Assembly: GCF_006716645.1 (NCBI RefSeq)
Contig: NZ_VFPL01000001.1
Location: 4,464,001 to 4,528,000 of the forward strand
Source: Arcticibacter tournemirensis
GTDB taxonomy: Bacteria; Bacteroidota; Bacteroidia; Sphingobacteriales; Sphingobacteriaceae
Direction: 5' to 3'
DNA: 64,000 nucleotides
Made by a program: the position numbers and the translations under genes. Below, piece after piece: positions 47,755 to 55,877 of this stretch; the stretch's first letter is position 1, and each line of letters begins with the position of its first letter. Under the pieces are notes generated by a model. The model did not search any database. It was not told the DNA's origin and was given only the letters and a program-made list of their open reading frames with translations.

Positions 47755-48705
47755 TCATTTCCCCGCTTCCTTCTTCAACGTTTTCAATTGCGCTCTGGTT
47801 ACTTTAAAAATAGTTCCATGCTTGTGCCCTTCGGGAACTTGCACCTGATTGGATACATCCTCAAAAGTCTTGAAATCATATGTTCTCGCAGCTCCATATT
47901 TTTTCGTTCCGTATGAATCATAATAGATCAGCCACTCTTTACCCGGATGAACTACGGCAGGCCCTTCCGTAAGTTTTGCAGTAAAAGGCTCTGAGACGTT
48001 TGTGTAGGGACCAAGAGGGTTATCGCTAAAGGCCACTCTAATGTTCCGGTTAGGACGTGTATTATCCTTCAATACCAGCACATATTTACCTTTTGCTTCC
48101 TTCAAAATAACACAGTCTATCACGCTAAAACCGGGATCAAGGAATAGCTTTGTTTCGCTAAACGTCTTAAAATCCTTCGTGGTGGTATAATACATCCGGT
48201 GGTTATTGTTCTCCTCTTCCTGTCCCTTAGGAAAGCGAAACGGGATAGTTGAAGCCCAGATGATAATGAACTGCCTGCCTTCATCATCGTAGAAAAGTTC
48301 GGGAGCCCATACATTCACTGTTTCCGGTTCCTTTGCCATCACTTCTATCGACCGCTCATCTGTCCAGTGGATCAGATCCTTAGATCTCGCGTAACCAAAG
48401 CCCTTAGTTCCCTTCCATCCCGTTGTCCATACGAGGTGATAGGTTCCGTCAGGCCCCCGCGCCATAGAAGGATCACGCATGATCTTCTGTTCACCCACAC
48501 CCGGCTTAAGAAAAACATGGTTTAAGTCATTCCACTTGTAGCCATCATAACTATACAGCAATCTCAACCCCTCATCCGCAGGCTCATGAAACGAAGAAAA
48601 AACGTATACGTCCCTGGAACATCCGCTAATAAACAGCGACAGAAGGATGAACCATATCGAGGCAACCCTTTTTGAAACATTTCTTGATCTTATCATTATA
48701 ATCAA
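47755..48705 (-). CDS. GH43-like arabinan/galactan exo-glycosidase lipoprotein
   Basis: 316 residues. The N-terminus ends in SIWFILLSLFISGCS, a lipobox. A compact five-bladed propeller carries MRDPSMARGPDGTYHLVW (base/Asp blade), SKDLIHWTDE, VNVWAPELFYDDEGRQFIIIWA, SVIDCVILKEAKGKYVLV and the acid Glu in KLTEGPAVV, all typical of GH43. Enzymes of this shape (GH43_34-like) remove beta-galactose or alpha-L-arabinofuranose from pectic side chains. The next gene downstream is the BNR protein. Confidence 0.88.
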   Translation of the reverse strand: MIIMIRSRNVSKRVASIWFILLSLFISGCSRDVYVFSSFHEPADEGLRLLYSYDGYKWNDLNHVFLKPGVGEQKIMRDPSMARGPDGTYHLVWTTGWKGTKGFGYARSKDLIHWTDERSIEVMAKEPETVNVWAPELFYDDEGRQFIIIWASTIPFRFPKGQEEENNNHRMYYTTTKDFKTFSETKLFLDPGFSVIDCVILKEAKGKYVLVLKDNTRPNRNIRVAFSDNPLGPYTNVSEPFTAKLTEGPAVVHPGKEWLIYYDSYGTKKYGAARTYDFKTFEDVSNQVQVPEGHKHGTIFKVTRAQLKTLKKEAGK

Positions 48706-48766
48706 CTGTCTATTTAGCTATGGGCCGTCAGCGCCATTTATAATTCACCCCTACTCTTACTGTTTA

Positions 48767-48836
48767 TCTTGATACTTGTATCTTGATACTTGTGTCTCGA
48801 TACTTGTGTCTCGATACTTGTGTCTTGATACTTGAT
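48767..48836. repeat. Five tandem 14-nt units (TCTTGATACTTGTG type)
   Basis: Five consecutive 14-nt units at 48767, 48781, 48795, 48809 and 48823, differing only at TCTT/TCTC and the last base. They end immediately before the GH140 stop codon (48843). Confidence 0.9.
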
Positions 48837-48842
48837 ACTTTT

Positions 48843-50240
48843 CTATAACGTATCAAGCACCAACACCCAGTCATTCCCTTCCTTCACTTCTCCGGGGGGA
48901 TTAAACTCTTCAACCCCTTTGTTATCAAACTTTCCTATTTCTGTAGTTTTTCCGTCACGAGGGTTGAACCAACATGCTTTTACCTTTCCTCCTGCAATCT
49001 TTCCCATGTTGATCTTCATGTTTCGGCCTGTATACGTATAAACAAATGCATAATCTTTTCCACGTGTTGCAATCAGGTAATCATATTTTTCACCCTGATT
49101 GACAATCAGCGACTGGTCTGGCACTCTTTCCATAAAAGGTCGTGAGAGCATAAGCGCTTTGATATAAAGCATCTGACGAGCTCCGGGGTCATTCAAGGCG
49201 TCATACCAATATTGATGAGATCCATAAGCACTCGTCTTATCCTTAGGGTTGTGCATTTGCATCACCGAATTATGGCCGTAAGTATAACCGAAGCCACCAG
49301 CAAAAACCGACCAGTAAGCGTACCGGCGAACGTCATTCGCTGTCCACCGCGGCTGAAGAGTGTCGTGAAGCCCCTGTGGAATTCCTTCATAGGAAGGCTC
49401 ACCATCAATTGAAGGCTTTACAGGTTTTAACCTAAAGTCCTCAGCGACAAACTTCCAGTTATCTTCTCCGTAATGCCGGGTTTCTTTCGCCGAAGTATCC
49501 TGATCGTACCTGCGGTGACCGGATTGGAACATATTAAAATCGAGCCATTTTTCATTATGAAACCATTCAGACGATGTGGTACGGCCCCGTGGGTGGAAGG
49601 TAATAAGATGGTTCGGGTCGTTTTTCCGGAGAACAGCACCTATCGTTTTCCACACATCAAGTGAATCACTTCCCTTGATGTCGCCACCGTTCAGCCAGAT
49701 AATATTCGGGCGGTCTTTATACCTGTCTGCAAGGAACTTTGCATATACAGCTGCCTGCTTTTGATTCACGAAGCCGCTTTTCACATTCGATCCCCATACA
49801 GGGACCATAGCCATGTACAGCCCCTTCTCTGCGGCTTTATCAACCATATAATCCACGTGATCCCAAAAATCATATTGAACAGAATCTTTAGGGTCGTTTC
49901 CAGGTGTAACTTTGGGTTTAGCAACATCCTTATTTACCATTGCTGTGTCGCCATAAAAGTTAACAGCAGGCACCGTATGCAATACCATTACCTGAATTAC
50001 ATTGAATCCCTTTTTACTACGGTCTTCCAAATATTTATCGGCTTCCTCTCTGCTCAGTTTCCCGAACAACAGCCAACCTGTGTCGCCAAGCCAGAAGAAC
50101 GGCTCTCCGTTTTCGCTTACTAAATATCTCCCGTTTTCGGAGACCTTTAACTTTCCTGTTTTTTGTTCTGCTTTCTTGTCAGTACTGCACCCGGCAGCCA
50201 ACAACCCAAGAAGAACCACTATATATGATATTCGTAACAT
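48843..50240 (-). CDS. GH140 apiosidase homologue (DUF4038 plus collagen-binding-like domain), lipoprotein
   Basis: 465 residues. The lipoprotein signal MLRISYIVVLLGLLAAGCST is followed by LKVSENGRYLVSENGEPFFW, the start of DUF4038. The TIM barrel has KKGFNVIQVMVL, IIWLNGGDIKG with Asp187, and SIDGEPSYEGIPQG with Glu281, the likely acid/base and nucleophile. The C-terminal 90 residues (GGKVKACWFNPRDGKTTEIG) form the small putative collagen-binding domain that accompanies DUF4038. The family includes BT1012, an apiosidase that releases RG-II side chains from the galacturonan backbone. Its presence is the strongest hint for an RG-II target. Confidence 0.9.
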   Translation of the reverse strand: MLRISYIVVLLGLLAAGCSTDKKAEQKTGKLKVSENGRYLVSENGEPFFWLGDTGWLLFGKLSREEADKYLEDRSKKGFNVIQVMVLHTVPAVNFYGDTAMVNKDVAKPKVTPGNDPKDSVQYDFWDHVDYMVDKAAEKGLYMAMVPVWGSNVKSGFVNQKQAAVYAKFLADRYKDRPNIIWLNGGDIKGSDSLDVWKTIGAVLRKNDPNHLITFHPRGRTTSSEWFHNEKWLDFNMFQSGHRRYDQDTSAKETRHYGEDNWKFVAEDFRLKPVKPSIDGEPSYEGIPQGLHDTLQPRWTANDVRRYAYWSVFAGGFGYTYGHNSVMQMHNPKDKTSAYGSHQYWYDALNDPGARQMLYIKALMLSRPFMERVPDQSLIVNQGEKYDYLIATRGKDYAFVYTYTGRNMKINMGKIAGGKVKACWFNPRDGKTTEIGKFDNKGVEEFNPPGEVKEGNDWVLVLDTL

Positions 50241-50262
50241 GCGATTTATTTTAAGCTATCAG

Positions 50263-50337
50263 CTTCTTATTAACTATTCATTCTTCACTGTCAATTGTCA
50301 ACTGTCAATTGTCCATTCTCAATTGTCCCCTGTCAAT
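50263..50337. repeat. CAATTGTCAACTGT-type repeats overlapping a gene 3' end
   Basis: Alternating CTGTCAATTGTC and CAACTGTCAATTGTC units. The portion 50305-50337 lies inside the coding sequence of the neighbouring DUF6298 protein and supplies its last residues and stop codon. Confidence 0.75.
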
Positions 50338-53300
50338 GTCCGCCCAAAGCACTGCATCTCCGCCAGCCGGCTTGCTGACCTGTACCAGTTTGCCTCCTTT
50401 TACTGATTCTTCCTTTCGGATTATTTTTCCATTCGCCGGATTAATCCAGCAAAGCTTATAAGTGCCACGATAGTTTCTCAGATCAAGTTCCGCCGCTTTA
50501 TCTGCTGCGCAATAGATTATGCTTCCTCTTTCACCCCCATTAAGAATATACATTCCCGATGCTGGATCTGCCGGAACTGGTTTCATTAAAGCAGCAGCAG
50601 AAAGAAAGGCAGGATCAATATCTGATGGAATTTTAGGGATCGATCCGCCGGCCATGAAGGCGGCCCAACCAAAAGCATCCCAGCTATCACCCGAATACAT
50701 AATAGCCTTCTCGGGGAATCGCTGATGATATTCGCTTACGGCGCGGTAAACCTGTTCAAAAGAACTCCTCTTTGGCTTCAGCAGACGTGCATGCTGCCTT
50801 GGGGCCAGGTTTTGCCCCCCCTGAGGAGCATAGGCGTTTCCGTCTGCCTGGTAATGCCAGTACCTTATATCGACTAAACTGACCACTGAGGCACGTGCGG
50901 GGTCAGCAAGAATAGCGTCCTGAACATCTTTAGTTGTACTCAATCCAATAATGACATTATTGCCGTTTTCTTTTTCCCATTCCTTAATGACATCAATCCA
51001 GAACTCGACAAAATGCAACGGACCTGTAAACTCAGCACCGATCAGCTGAATGACGCCTGTATTATCTTTAAAATTATTGAGACACTGGCGAATATAGGCT
51101 CTATGCAACTCACGACGTGCCGGATTGCTGATATCATAGAACTGTGCGGCCATGAAGATCCTTTTATCCCCCGCATAGGGAGGAGGTTCGGGAAAACCTG
51201 TATCGCTTATATTGTTGGCGGTACGCCATGGAAAGTCGGCGTAATGGGCCCCTGCTTCTATAATGTTATGCTGAAAATAGTTCTGGTGAACTAAAACCAG
51301 ACCTTTTTGGTCTGCGAGATCAGCGAAATGTTTCAAGCGTGTCCAGTAAAACTGATTGTATTTCTTGAGATCATACTTACTCAGGCCGTCCCACGCTGTA
51401 CCCTGACCGCTACGGGCAAAGGGCTGCTCATAGAATGGAGGCCAAACCTCACCATCCATGCGCCTGATGCGTTCATGGTCGTCACGGCGGCGATCATACC
51501 AAAGCCCGTAATTATGCTCGAGAGCCACGATACGGCTGTCTTTCATCCATTCCGTAACTTCGTCCAGATCGTCCGTTAAACCAAGTCCTGTTCTCCCGGG
51601 AACAAAACGGGTGATTGCAGGCTTTGATGCTTTCAGCTCATTTGGCTGAAGGCTTCCCCTCCACCATGGAACATCCTGACGACCTCCCGTCACTACGCTA
51701 TTTCCTCTTAAGATCCAGCCGTTAGAGAGGCGCATACCGGGAGCCTTAGGTGTGGAAGGCGTTGTTTTCTTGCCTACCTGGTCAATTGATTTTATCCCTT
51801 TCGTCGTCACAGGAATAGGATTGCGTATAGCTGAGCTATCAATCCAGTCTGTTAACTGAGTACGCGGTTTTGCCGACAACTCAGTAAGCTGCATAGCCAC
51901 CGAAACCGGAGGACTGCTTGATGCTTCTGTTCCGATCGAAAGCAGATAAGCTCTTTTCATCACATCCTGGCCTAATCTTTCAGAAAGTTGAGCATAGTAC
52001 AGACTTCTGGGATCGACATGTTCGTTCGACATATTCCAGTAACCGTTTCCCTGAAATTGTGCCCAGCATCCAAAAGCCCAGTTATTAGCCGTCGGAGGGG
52101 CAAAACAGTCGATCCTCGCCGCCGAGCATTGCCAGAAAACGCTGTTAGCAGCTGTCCATCCGGCTCCCTGAGCATCTTGTCCGCGGTTGAGGTAACTCAG
52201 CGCCTGCCCGTCTACATTTACAATATCGAACAAAACGCCGGAGGCCCAGCTGTCTATTGTTCCACTAAAACTGTAGGGCAAATGAGATTCACACTGAACA
52301 AAGGCATTGGGACCGGTAGCACAAAATCCCACAGCAAAATCATGATACCCTTTTTCAGCATAACAACGCTGGAATAACGTTTGCTGACCGAGGGTATAAA
52401 ATGTGTAACGACGCTGACCTCCTATCTCCGAAACCGGAGCCAGTGACTTGCAATCTTCTACTGTGATCTTTCTGGCAGTCTCAAGAACAGCCACTGCCGA
52501 ACCGGCAAAATGTTCGAAAGTAACCTGCCTTACCCAGGCATTAGTAACGTTCTCCAATGTTACAGCCATCCAGCTATGATCCTCGTCTTTTAAGTTACCG
52601 GGATCATAAGCTGATCTGCAAAGCATATTTTCCACACCGCACTGAGATATCAATCCGTTCCACTGCAGTTTGCTTACTGTTCCTCCTCCATACTCCGATT
52701 CTATTGCAGTAGTAAGCGGGGCGTCCAGTGTCAGGATATTTCCGTTAACCGAAGTTATTGCTCTATCCCAGTTAAGATCCATTTCGCCAGGCTTCCAGCC
52801 CAAAGAGGTAATACCGCCGCCAAAATGATATGTACCGAGCTTCCCGATCCATTGAGCCGTAGATGGTCTGCGGATAGTTACAAGATCGCCTGCTCTAAAT
52901 AAATTCCCTTTTGAAACTTTAATTTTAACAGAATTTACAGGCACATAGGCATCCGAAATTCCAACACTGTCTTCTTCTTTCCTGTCGTTGGCTCCCTTTA
53001 TACGGATAAGTGCCTCCCGCTCTTTTCCGGTAGAATAAAGAATAGTTCCATTATGCCCCATTCCGCTTCCTCTTAGTACAACCCCGCCAGCTTTGATTAC
53101 CAGGCTACCTGCGACCTCATAAGTACCCTTTTCAAGCAAAACAGCTCCGCGTATTCCGTTCTTATCAGCAGGCAAAGATGATACATAATTTATGGCGGTC
53201 TGAATCCTTGAAGTAGCATCTCCCTCCCGTAAGGGCACTACTACCTTCACCGCCACATCTGGAATAGACTTTTCTCCCGCCATATAACCGGCATAAGAAA

Positions 53301-53487
53301 AGTCGGGGATCCTGTTACCCATCGAATCAGGAGAATAAACCAGTTTACCATCTTCGCCTTGTGCGAGAGGAGGTATGGGTTTGGGTGTCTTTATCTTTTG
53401 TGCTTCTGCTTCTCCGGTATAAATAAGTCCAGCGCCTATTATCGCCGAAAACAAATACTTAAACAGGAATGACTTATCAGGTAACAT
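50305..53487 (-). CDS. Pectate-lyase-like beta-helix plus DUF6298 TIM-barrel bifunctional protein
   Basis: About 1060 residues from the ATG at 53487 (MLPDKSFLFKYLFSAIIGAG is a signal peptide; the frame opens at 53559). Residues about 50-520 are a parallel beta-helix (pectate lyase superfamily) with AVLLEKGTYEVAGSLVIKAG and VLRGSGMGHNGTIL. Residues about 600-970 match DUF6298, a TIM-barrel-like region with LEHNYGLWYDRRRDDHERI, LIGAEFTGPLHFVEFWID and EKAIMYSGDSWDAFGWAAF. The C-terminus (RGTYKLCWINPANGKIIR) is the same type of small domain that ends the adjacent GH140. Both halves are probable pectin enzymes; neither activity is proven. It heads the long enzyme unit under operator copy A. Confidence 0.85.
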   Translation of the reverse strand: MLPDKSFLFKYLFSAIIGAGLIYTGEAEAQKIKTPKPIPPLAQGEDGKLVYSPDSMGNRIPDFSYAGYMAGEKSIPDVAVKVVVPLREGDATSRIQTAINYVSSLPADKNGIRGAVLLEKGTYEVAGSLVIKAGGVVLRGSGMGHNGTILYSTGKEREALIRIKGANDRKEEDSVGISDAYVPVNSVKIKVSKGNLFRAGDLVTIRRPSTAQWIGKLGTYHFGGGITSLGWKPGEMDLNWDRAITSVNGNILTLDAPLTTAIESEYGGGTVSKLQWNGLISQCGVENMLCRSAYDPGNLKDEDHSWMAVTLENVTNAWVRQVTFEHFAGSAVAVLETARKITVEDCKSLAPVSEIGGQRRYTFYTLGQQTLFQRCYAEKGYHDFAVGFCATGPNAFVQCESHLPYSFSGTIDSWASGVLFDIVNVDGQALSYLNRGQDAQGAGWTAANSVFWQCSAARIDCFAPPTANNWAFGCWAQFQGNGYWNMSNEHVDPRSLYYAQLSERLGQDVMKRAYLLSIGTEASSSPPVSVAMQLTELSAKPRTQLTDWIDSSAIRNPIPVTTKGIKSIDQVGKKTTPSTPKAPGMRLSNGWILRGNSVVTGGRQDVPWWRGSLQPNELKASKPAITRFVPGRTGLGLTDDLDEVTEWMKDSRIVALEHNYGLWYDRRRDDHERIRRMDGEVWPPFYEQPFARSGQGTAWDGLSKYDLKKYNQFYWTRLKHFADLADQKGLVLVHQNYFQHNIIEAGAHYADFPWRTANNISDTGFPEPPPYAGDKRIFMAAQFYDISNPARRELHRAYIRQCLNNFKDNTGVIQLIGAEFTGPLHFVEFWIDVIKEWEKENGNNVIIGLSTTKDVQDAILADPARASVVSLVDIRYWHYQADGNAYAPQGGQNLAPRQHARLLKPKRSSFEQVYRAVSEYHQRFPEKAIMYSGDSWDAFGWAAFMAGGSIPKIPSDIDPAFLSAAALMKPVPADPASGMYILNGGERGSIIYCAADKAAELDLRNYRGTYKLCWINPANGKIIRKEESVKGGKLVQVSKPAGGDAVLWADIDRGQLRMDN

Positions 53488-53570
53488 CGTTTTAATCTTA
53501 GTGTGCGGGATCAATCCCAATTGGTTGTTGAATTTAGCTTTACCCTGGCCTGAAAACAAATTCTCAGTAA

Positions 53571-53635
53571 CAAAAGTATATGGAGCCCATAGTTATTTTA
53601 TATACCATTTTCTCAATGTTTTGTATCATCTTGAC
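53571..53635 (-). promoter_or_regulatory. Promoter with shared operator (copy A), drives the long enzyme unit
   Basis: The minus-strand -7 box TACTTTTG lies at 53578-53571. The 35-bp element starts 22 bp upstream (plus coordinates 53601-53635: TATA at 53601, TTGTA at 53621-53625). The ATG is 83 bp downstream of the -7 box. Confidence 0.8.
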
Positions 53636-53659
53636 ATGAATGGGCTTCAGTAAATATAA

Positions 53660-53694
53660 TAAAAAAGAGACTGACCTTCTAAGGAACAGTCTCT
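53660..53694 (-). terminator. Terminator after the lyase remnant
   Basis: A perfect 8-bp stem (AGAGACTG at 53666-53673 with its complement at 53687-53694) followed by a T-run on the minus strand. It closely resembles the terminator after SusD. Confidence 0.8.
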
Positions 53695-53725
53695 CACACC
53701 AACTTACTTAATGAACTTGTTACAA

Positions 53726-53870
53726 TTACTTAACCACGGTAACTGTATTCAATGGAACAACACTATTTAACCAGGCTTCGATGTTGGTATATCCGTCTTT
53801 TCTAAACTTAACAGCATCCGAAGGATCATTAGGATTCAGTCCGTTTCTCGCCTCTTTCTCTAATTTTCAT
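53726..53870 (-). pseudogene. Decayed 3' end of a second pectate lyase gene
   Basis: The reverse frame reads ARNGLNPNDPSDAVKFRKDG, then YTNIEAWLNSVVPLNTVTVV and K, then stop. This aligns with the last 45 residues of the adjacent PL1 protein (TKNGLNPKDGTDSAKYGKNG, then YTNVENYLNSLV). The frame is closed by TGA just upstream, and no start or catalytic part remains. The fragment lies between the PL1 terminator (53891-53927) and its own terminator (53660-53694). Confidence 0.85.
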
Positions 53871-53890
53871 TTTCCAATCTCTCTTTAAAA

Positions 53891-53927
53891 GAATACCGGA
53901 AGACGATGAGCGTTACTTCCGGTATTC
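53891..53927 (-). terminator. Rho-independent terminator of the PL1 gene
   Basis: A perfect 12-bp stem (GAATACCGGAAG at 53891-53902 with its complement at 53916-53927), followed on the minus strand by TTTT, 31 bp after the PL1 stop. It makes PL1 monocistronic. Confidence 0.88.
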
Positions 53928-53957
53928 GAAGTATATGAAAGGATCTTTAATGTCTGT

Positions 53958-55610
53958 TTATTTAGCTACTGGTTTTACAATGTCGATCGCTACAAGACTG
54001 TTCAGGTAGTTTTCGACGTTGGTGTAGCCATTCTTTCCGTATTTCGCTGAGTCGGTTCCATCTTTAGGATTCAACCCGTTCTTTGTTTCCCATTCATCCG
54101 GAATACCATCGTTATCAGAATCCTTGTAAGGTTTGCCCTTATATTCGGGATATCCGCCTACCTGATTGATATCGGTAATGATACCTCCTTTATAAGAGTC
54201 GATCGGTAAACGACGGTGTTCAAACTGTGTTTCAGGCAGCTTAACATTCTTTAGATAATTAATTTTGCCGGTTCTCACCTGCTCAATAACTCTCGTGTCC
54301 ACCGCATCCCTCTTTGGGAGAGTTGCGCCAACATTCGTCAGCACATATTCGTAAGCCTTTTGTGTTGGAATAATAGTGATAGGCGCCATTGGATGCGGAT
54401 TTTTCGTACGCATAGCGGCAAAGTATGATTTTGCCTCTTCGAAGCTCATCAGGTCGCCTTTTTTATTCTCAAGCTGAATACCGCCGTCCCAGTTGTCTTT
54501 CGTTACTTTTTCGTTACCGTCAATAATGTTACCTTCCACGTAGGCTCTTCCGAATACTACATAGGGAAGTTTGCTCCTGCCGGATTCTGGCTTCAAAATC
54601 CTGTAACTGATCGGTTCATTTAACGGAGTTAAAGGTCCGGGCTTATAATAATTATTGATAATATTATATAAAGCAGTGTAATCACCTCCATCGGTTGAAC
54701 GGTGCACCCAGTTAAATACTACGTTATTGGCAAAGTTGAATACTCCATTCCAGCCGATGGAAGGGTTCCTGGCGGCATTATCAGCCCACAGGTTTCTCAT
54801 GAAAGTACAGTTCTCACCGCCAAGGGTGCTTCCGAAAGCGTGATTCCAGGTATCCAGCGCTTCAGAGAAGATTGAATTCTGAATGGTAATGTTCGACGTC
54901 CCCAGTTTCACTTCCGCTTTTCCCGTGCTGTCGTTATACATATGACGATACATAGACATGTTTTCGTCTAATCCCCAGCTTGCTGAAACGTGGTCTATCA
55001 TGATGTTCCCTACCGGATTTCCCCCAATTGCATCGTCACGGCGTCCAACATAAGTCTCACCACGACGGAAACGCATAAAGCGGATCACCACATCATGTGT
55101 ATTGATCCATACCGATTCACCGGCCACACATACACCATCGCCTGGAGCAGACTGTCCCGCAATGGTAATATAGGGAGCTCTGATGATCAGCGGACTCTTA
55201 AGCCTGATAATTCCAGATACATTGAAAACAACCGTACGCGCTCCTCCTTGCTCACATGCCCAACGAAGAGTGCCCGGGCCGTTGTCAGCTAAGCTTGTCA
55301 CAACGATTACTTTACCGCCGCGACCTCCAAAAGAGTAAGCGCCTCCACCTTCAGCACCAGGAAATGCAAGCATCGAAGCCTGAGGAAGATCCGTGGGTCT
55401 GCCCGCCCATGGTATAAATGGCTTGCCTTCACGCGCCTCCTTCTCTATTACAGGAAGAGCTTTAAGCCAGGCACTATCAGAACGACGCTCTGCGTCCTTC
55501 ATTAATTGTCCTGACTGCTGCTTAACATCCTCAGGAATACTGGGATATTGCGCTGAAGCCGAACTAATCAGCCCCAAGAACAATGGGATTATGAAATACC
55601 TTCTATTCAT
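53958..55610 (-). CDS. PL1-family pectate lyase
   Basis: 550 residues with a signal peptide (MNRRYFIIPLFLGLISSASA). The beta-helix carries LAFPGAEGGGAYSFGGRGGK, the usual PL1 opening, then VVTSLADNGPGTLRWACEQ, VIRFMRFRRGE with the catalytic-region Arg, RDDAIGG and DHVSASWGLDEN with Ca-binding Asp residues. The C-terminal 50 residues (DSDNDGIPDEWETKNGLNPK) form a type-3 thrombospondin-like Ca-binding repeat, followed by a short helix. It cuts alpha-1,4-galacturonan by beta-elimination at the surface or in the periplasm. It has its own operator-type promoter and terminator. Confidence 0.94.
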   Translation of the reverse strand: MNRRYFIIPLFLGLISSASAQYPSIPEDVKQQSGQLMKDAERRSDSAWLKALPVIEKEAREGKPFIPWAGRPTDLPQASMLAFPGAEGGGAYSFGGRGGKVIVVTSLADNGPGTLRWACEQGGARTVVFNVSGIIRLKSPLIIRAPYITIAGQSAPGDGVCVAGESVWINTHDVVIRFMRFRRGETYVGRRDDAIGGNPVGNIMIDHVSASWGLDENMSMYRHMYNDSTGKAEVKLGTSNITIQNSIFSEALDTWNHAFGSTLGGENCTFMRNLWADNAARNPSIGWNGVFNFANNVVFNWVHRSTDGGDYTALYNIINNYYKPGPLTPLNEPISYRILKPESGRSKLPYVVFGRAYVEGNIIDGNEKVTKDNWDGGIQLENKKGDLMSFEEAKSYFAAMRTKNPHPMAPITIIPTQKAYEYVLTNVGATLPKRDAVDTRVIEQVRTGKINYLKNVKLPETQFEHRRLPIDSYKGGIITDINQVGGYPEYKGKPYKDSDNDGIPDEWETKNGLNPKDGTDSAKYGKNGYTNVENYLNSLVAIDIVKPVAK

Positions 55611-55710
55611 CGTTAAATCTGTATATAATTGAACTAATTGTGTGTTTAAAACTTAATATAAAATACTATAACATTTCAGGTAACGGACCTTGGTTAGAAA
55701 GTTAATAATT

Positions 55711-55775
55711 CAAAGATGCATCAAGAAATAAAGTTTTTTTTATAGCATTTTCTCAAGGTGTTGTAGGATATTAGC
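55711..55775 (-). promoter_or_regulatory. Promoter with shared operator (copy B), drives PL1
   Basis: The minus-strand -7 box CATCTTTG (55718-55711) is one base off TAnnTTTG. The 35-bp element starts 22 bp upstream (plus coordinates 55741-55775: TATA at 55741, TTGTA at 55761-55765). The ATG at 55610 is about 100 bp downstream. Confidence 0.78.
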
Positions 55776-55823
55776 AGAGGGAATAATAGTTAAGCATCCG
55801 TTTGTAGATACATAATAACTTAA

Positions 55824-55858
55824 TAAAAAAGAGGCTGAATCTTTGGATACAGCCTCTT
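55824..55858 (-). terminator. Terminator of the SusC/SusD unit
   Basis: A perfect 9-bp stem (AAGAGGCTG at 55829-55837 with its complement at 55850-55858) followed by TTTT on the minus strand, 19 bp beyond the SusD stop. Confidence 0.85.
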
Positions 55859-55877
55859 ACTTTTATTATTAAGCAAA

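Noticed and set aside
48767..48836. Possible CRISPR array
   Set aside because: Units are 14 nt and contiguous, with no unique spacers and no cas genes.
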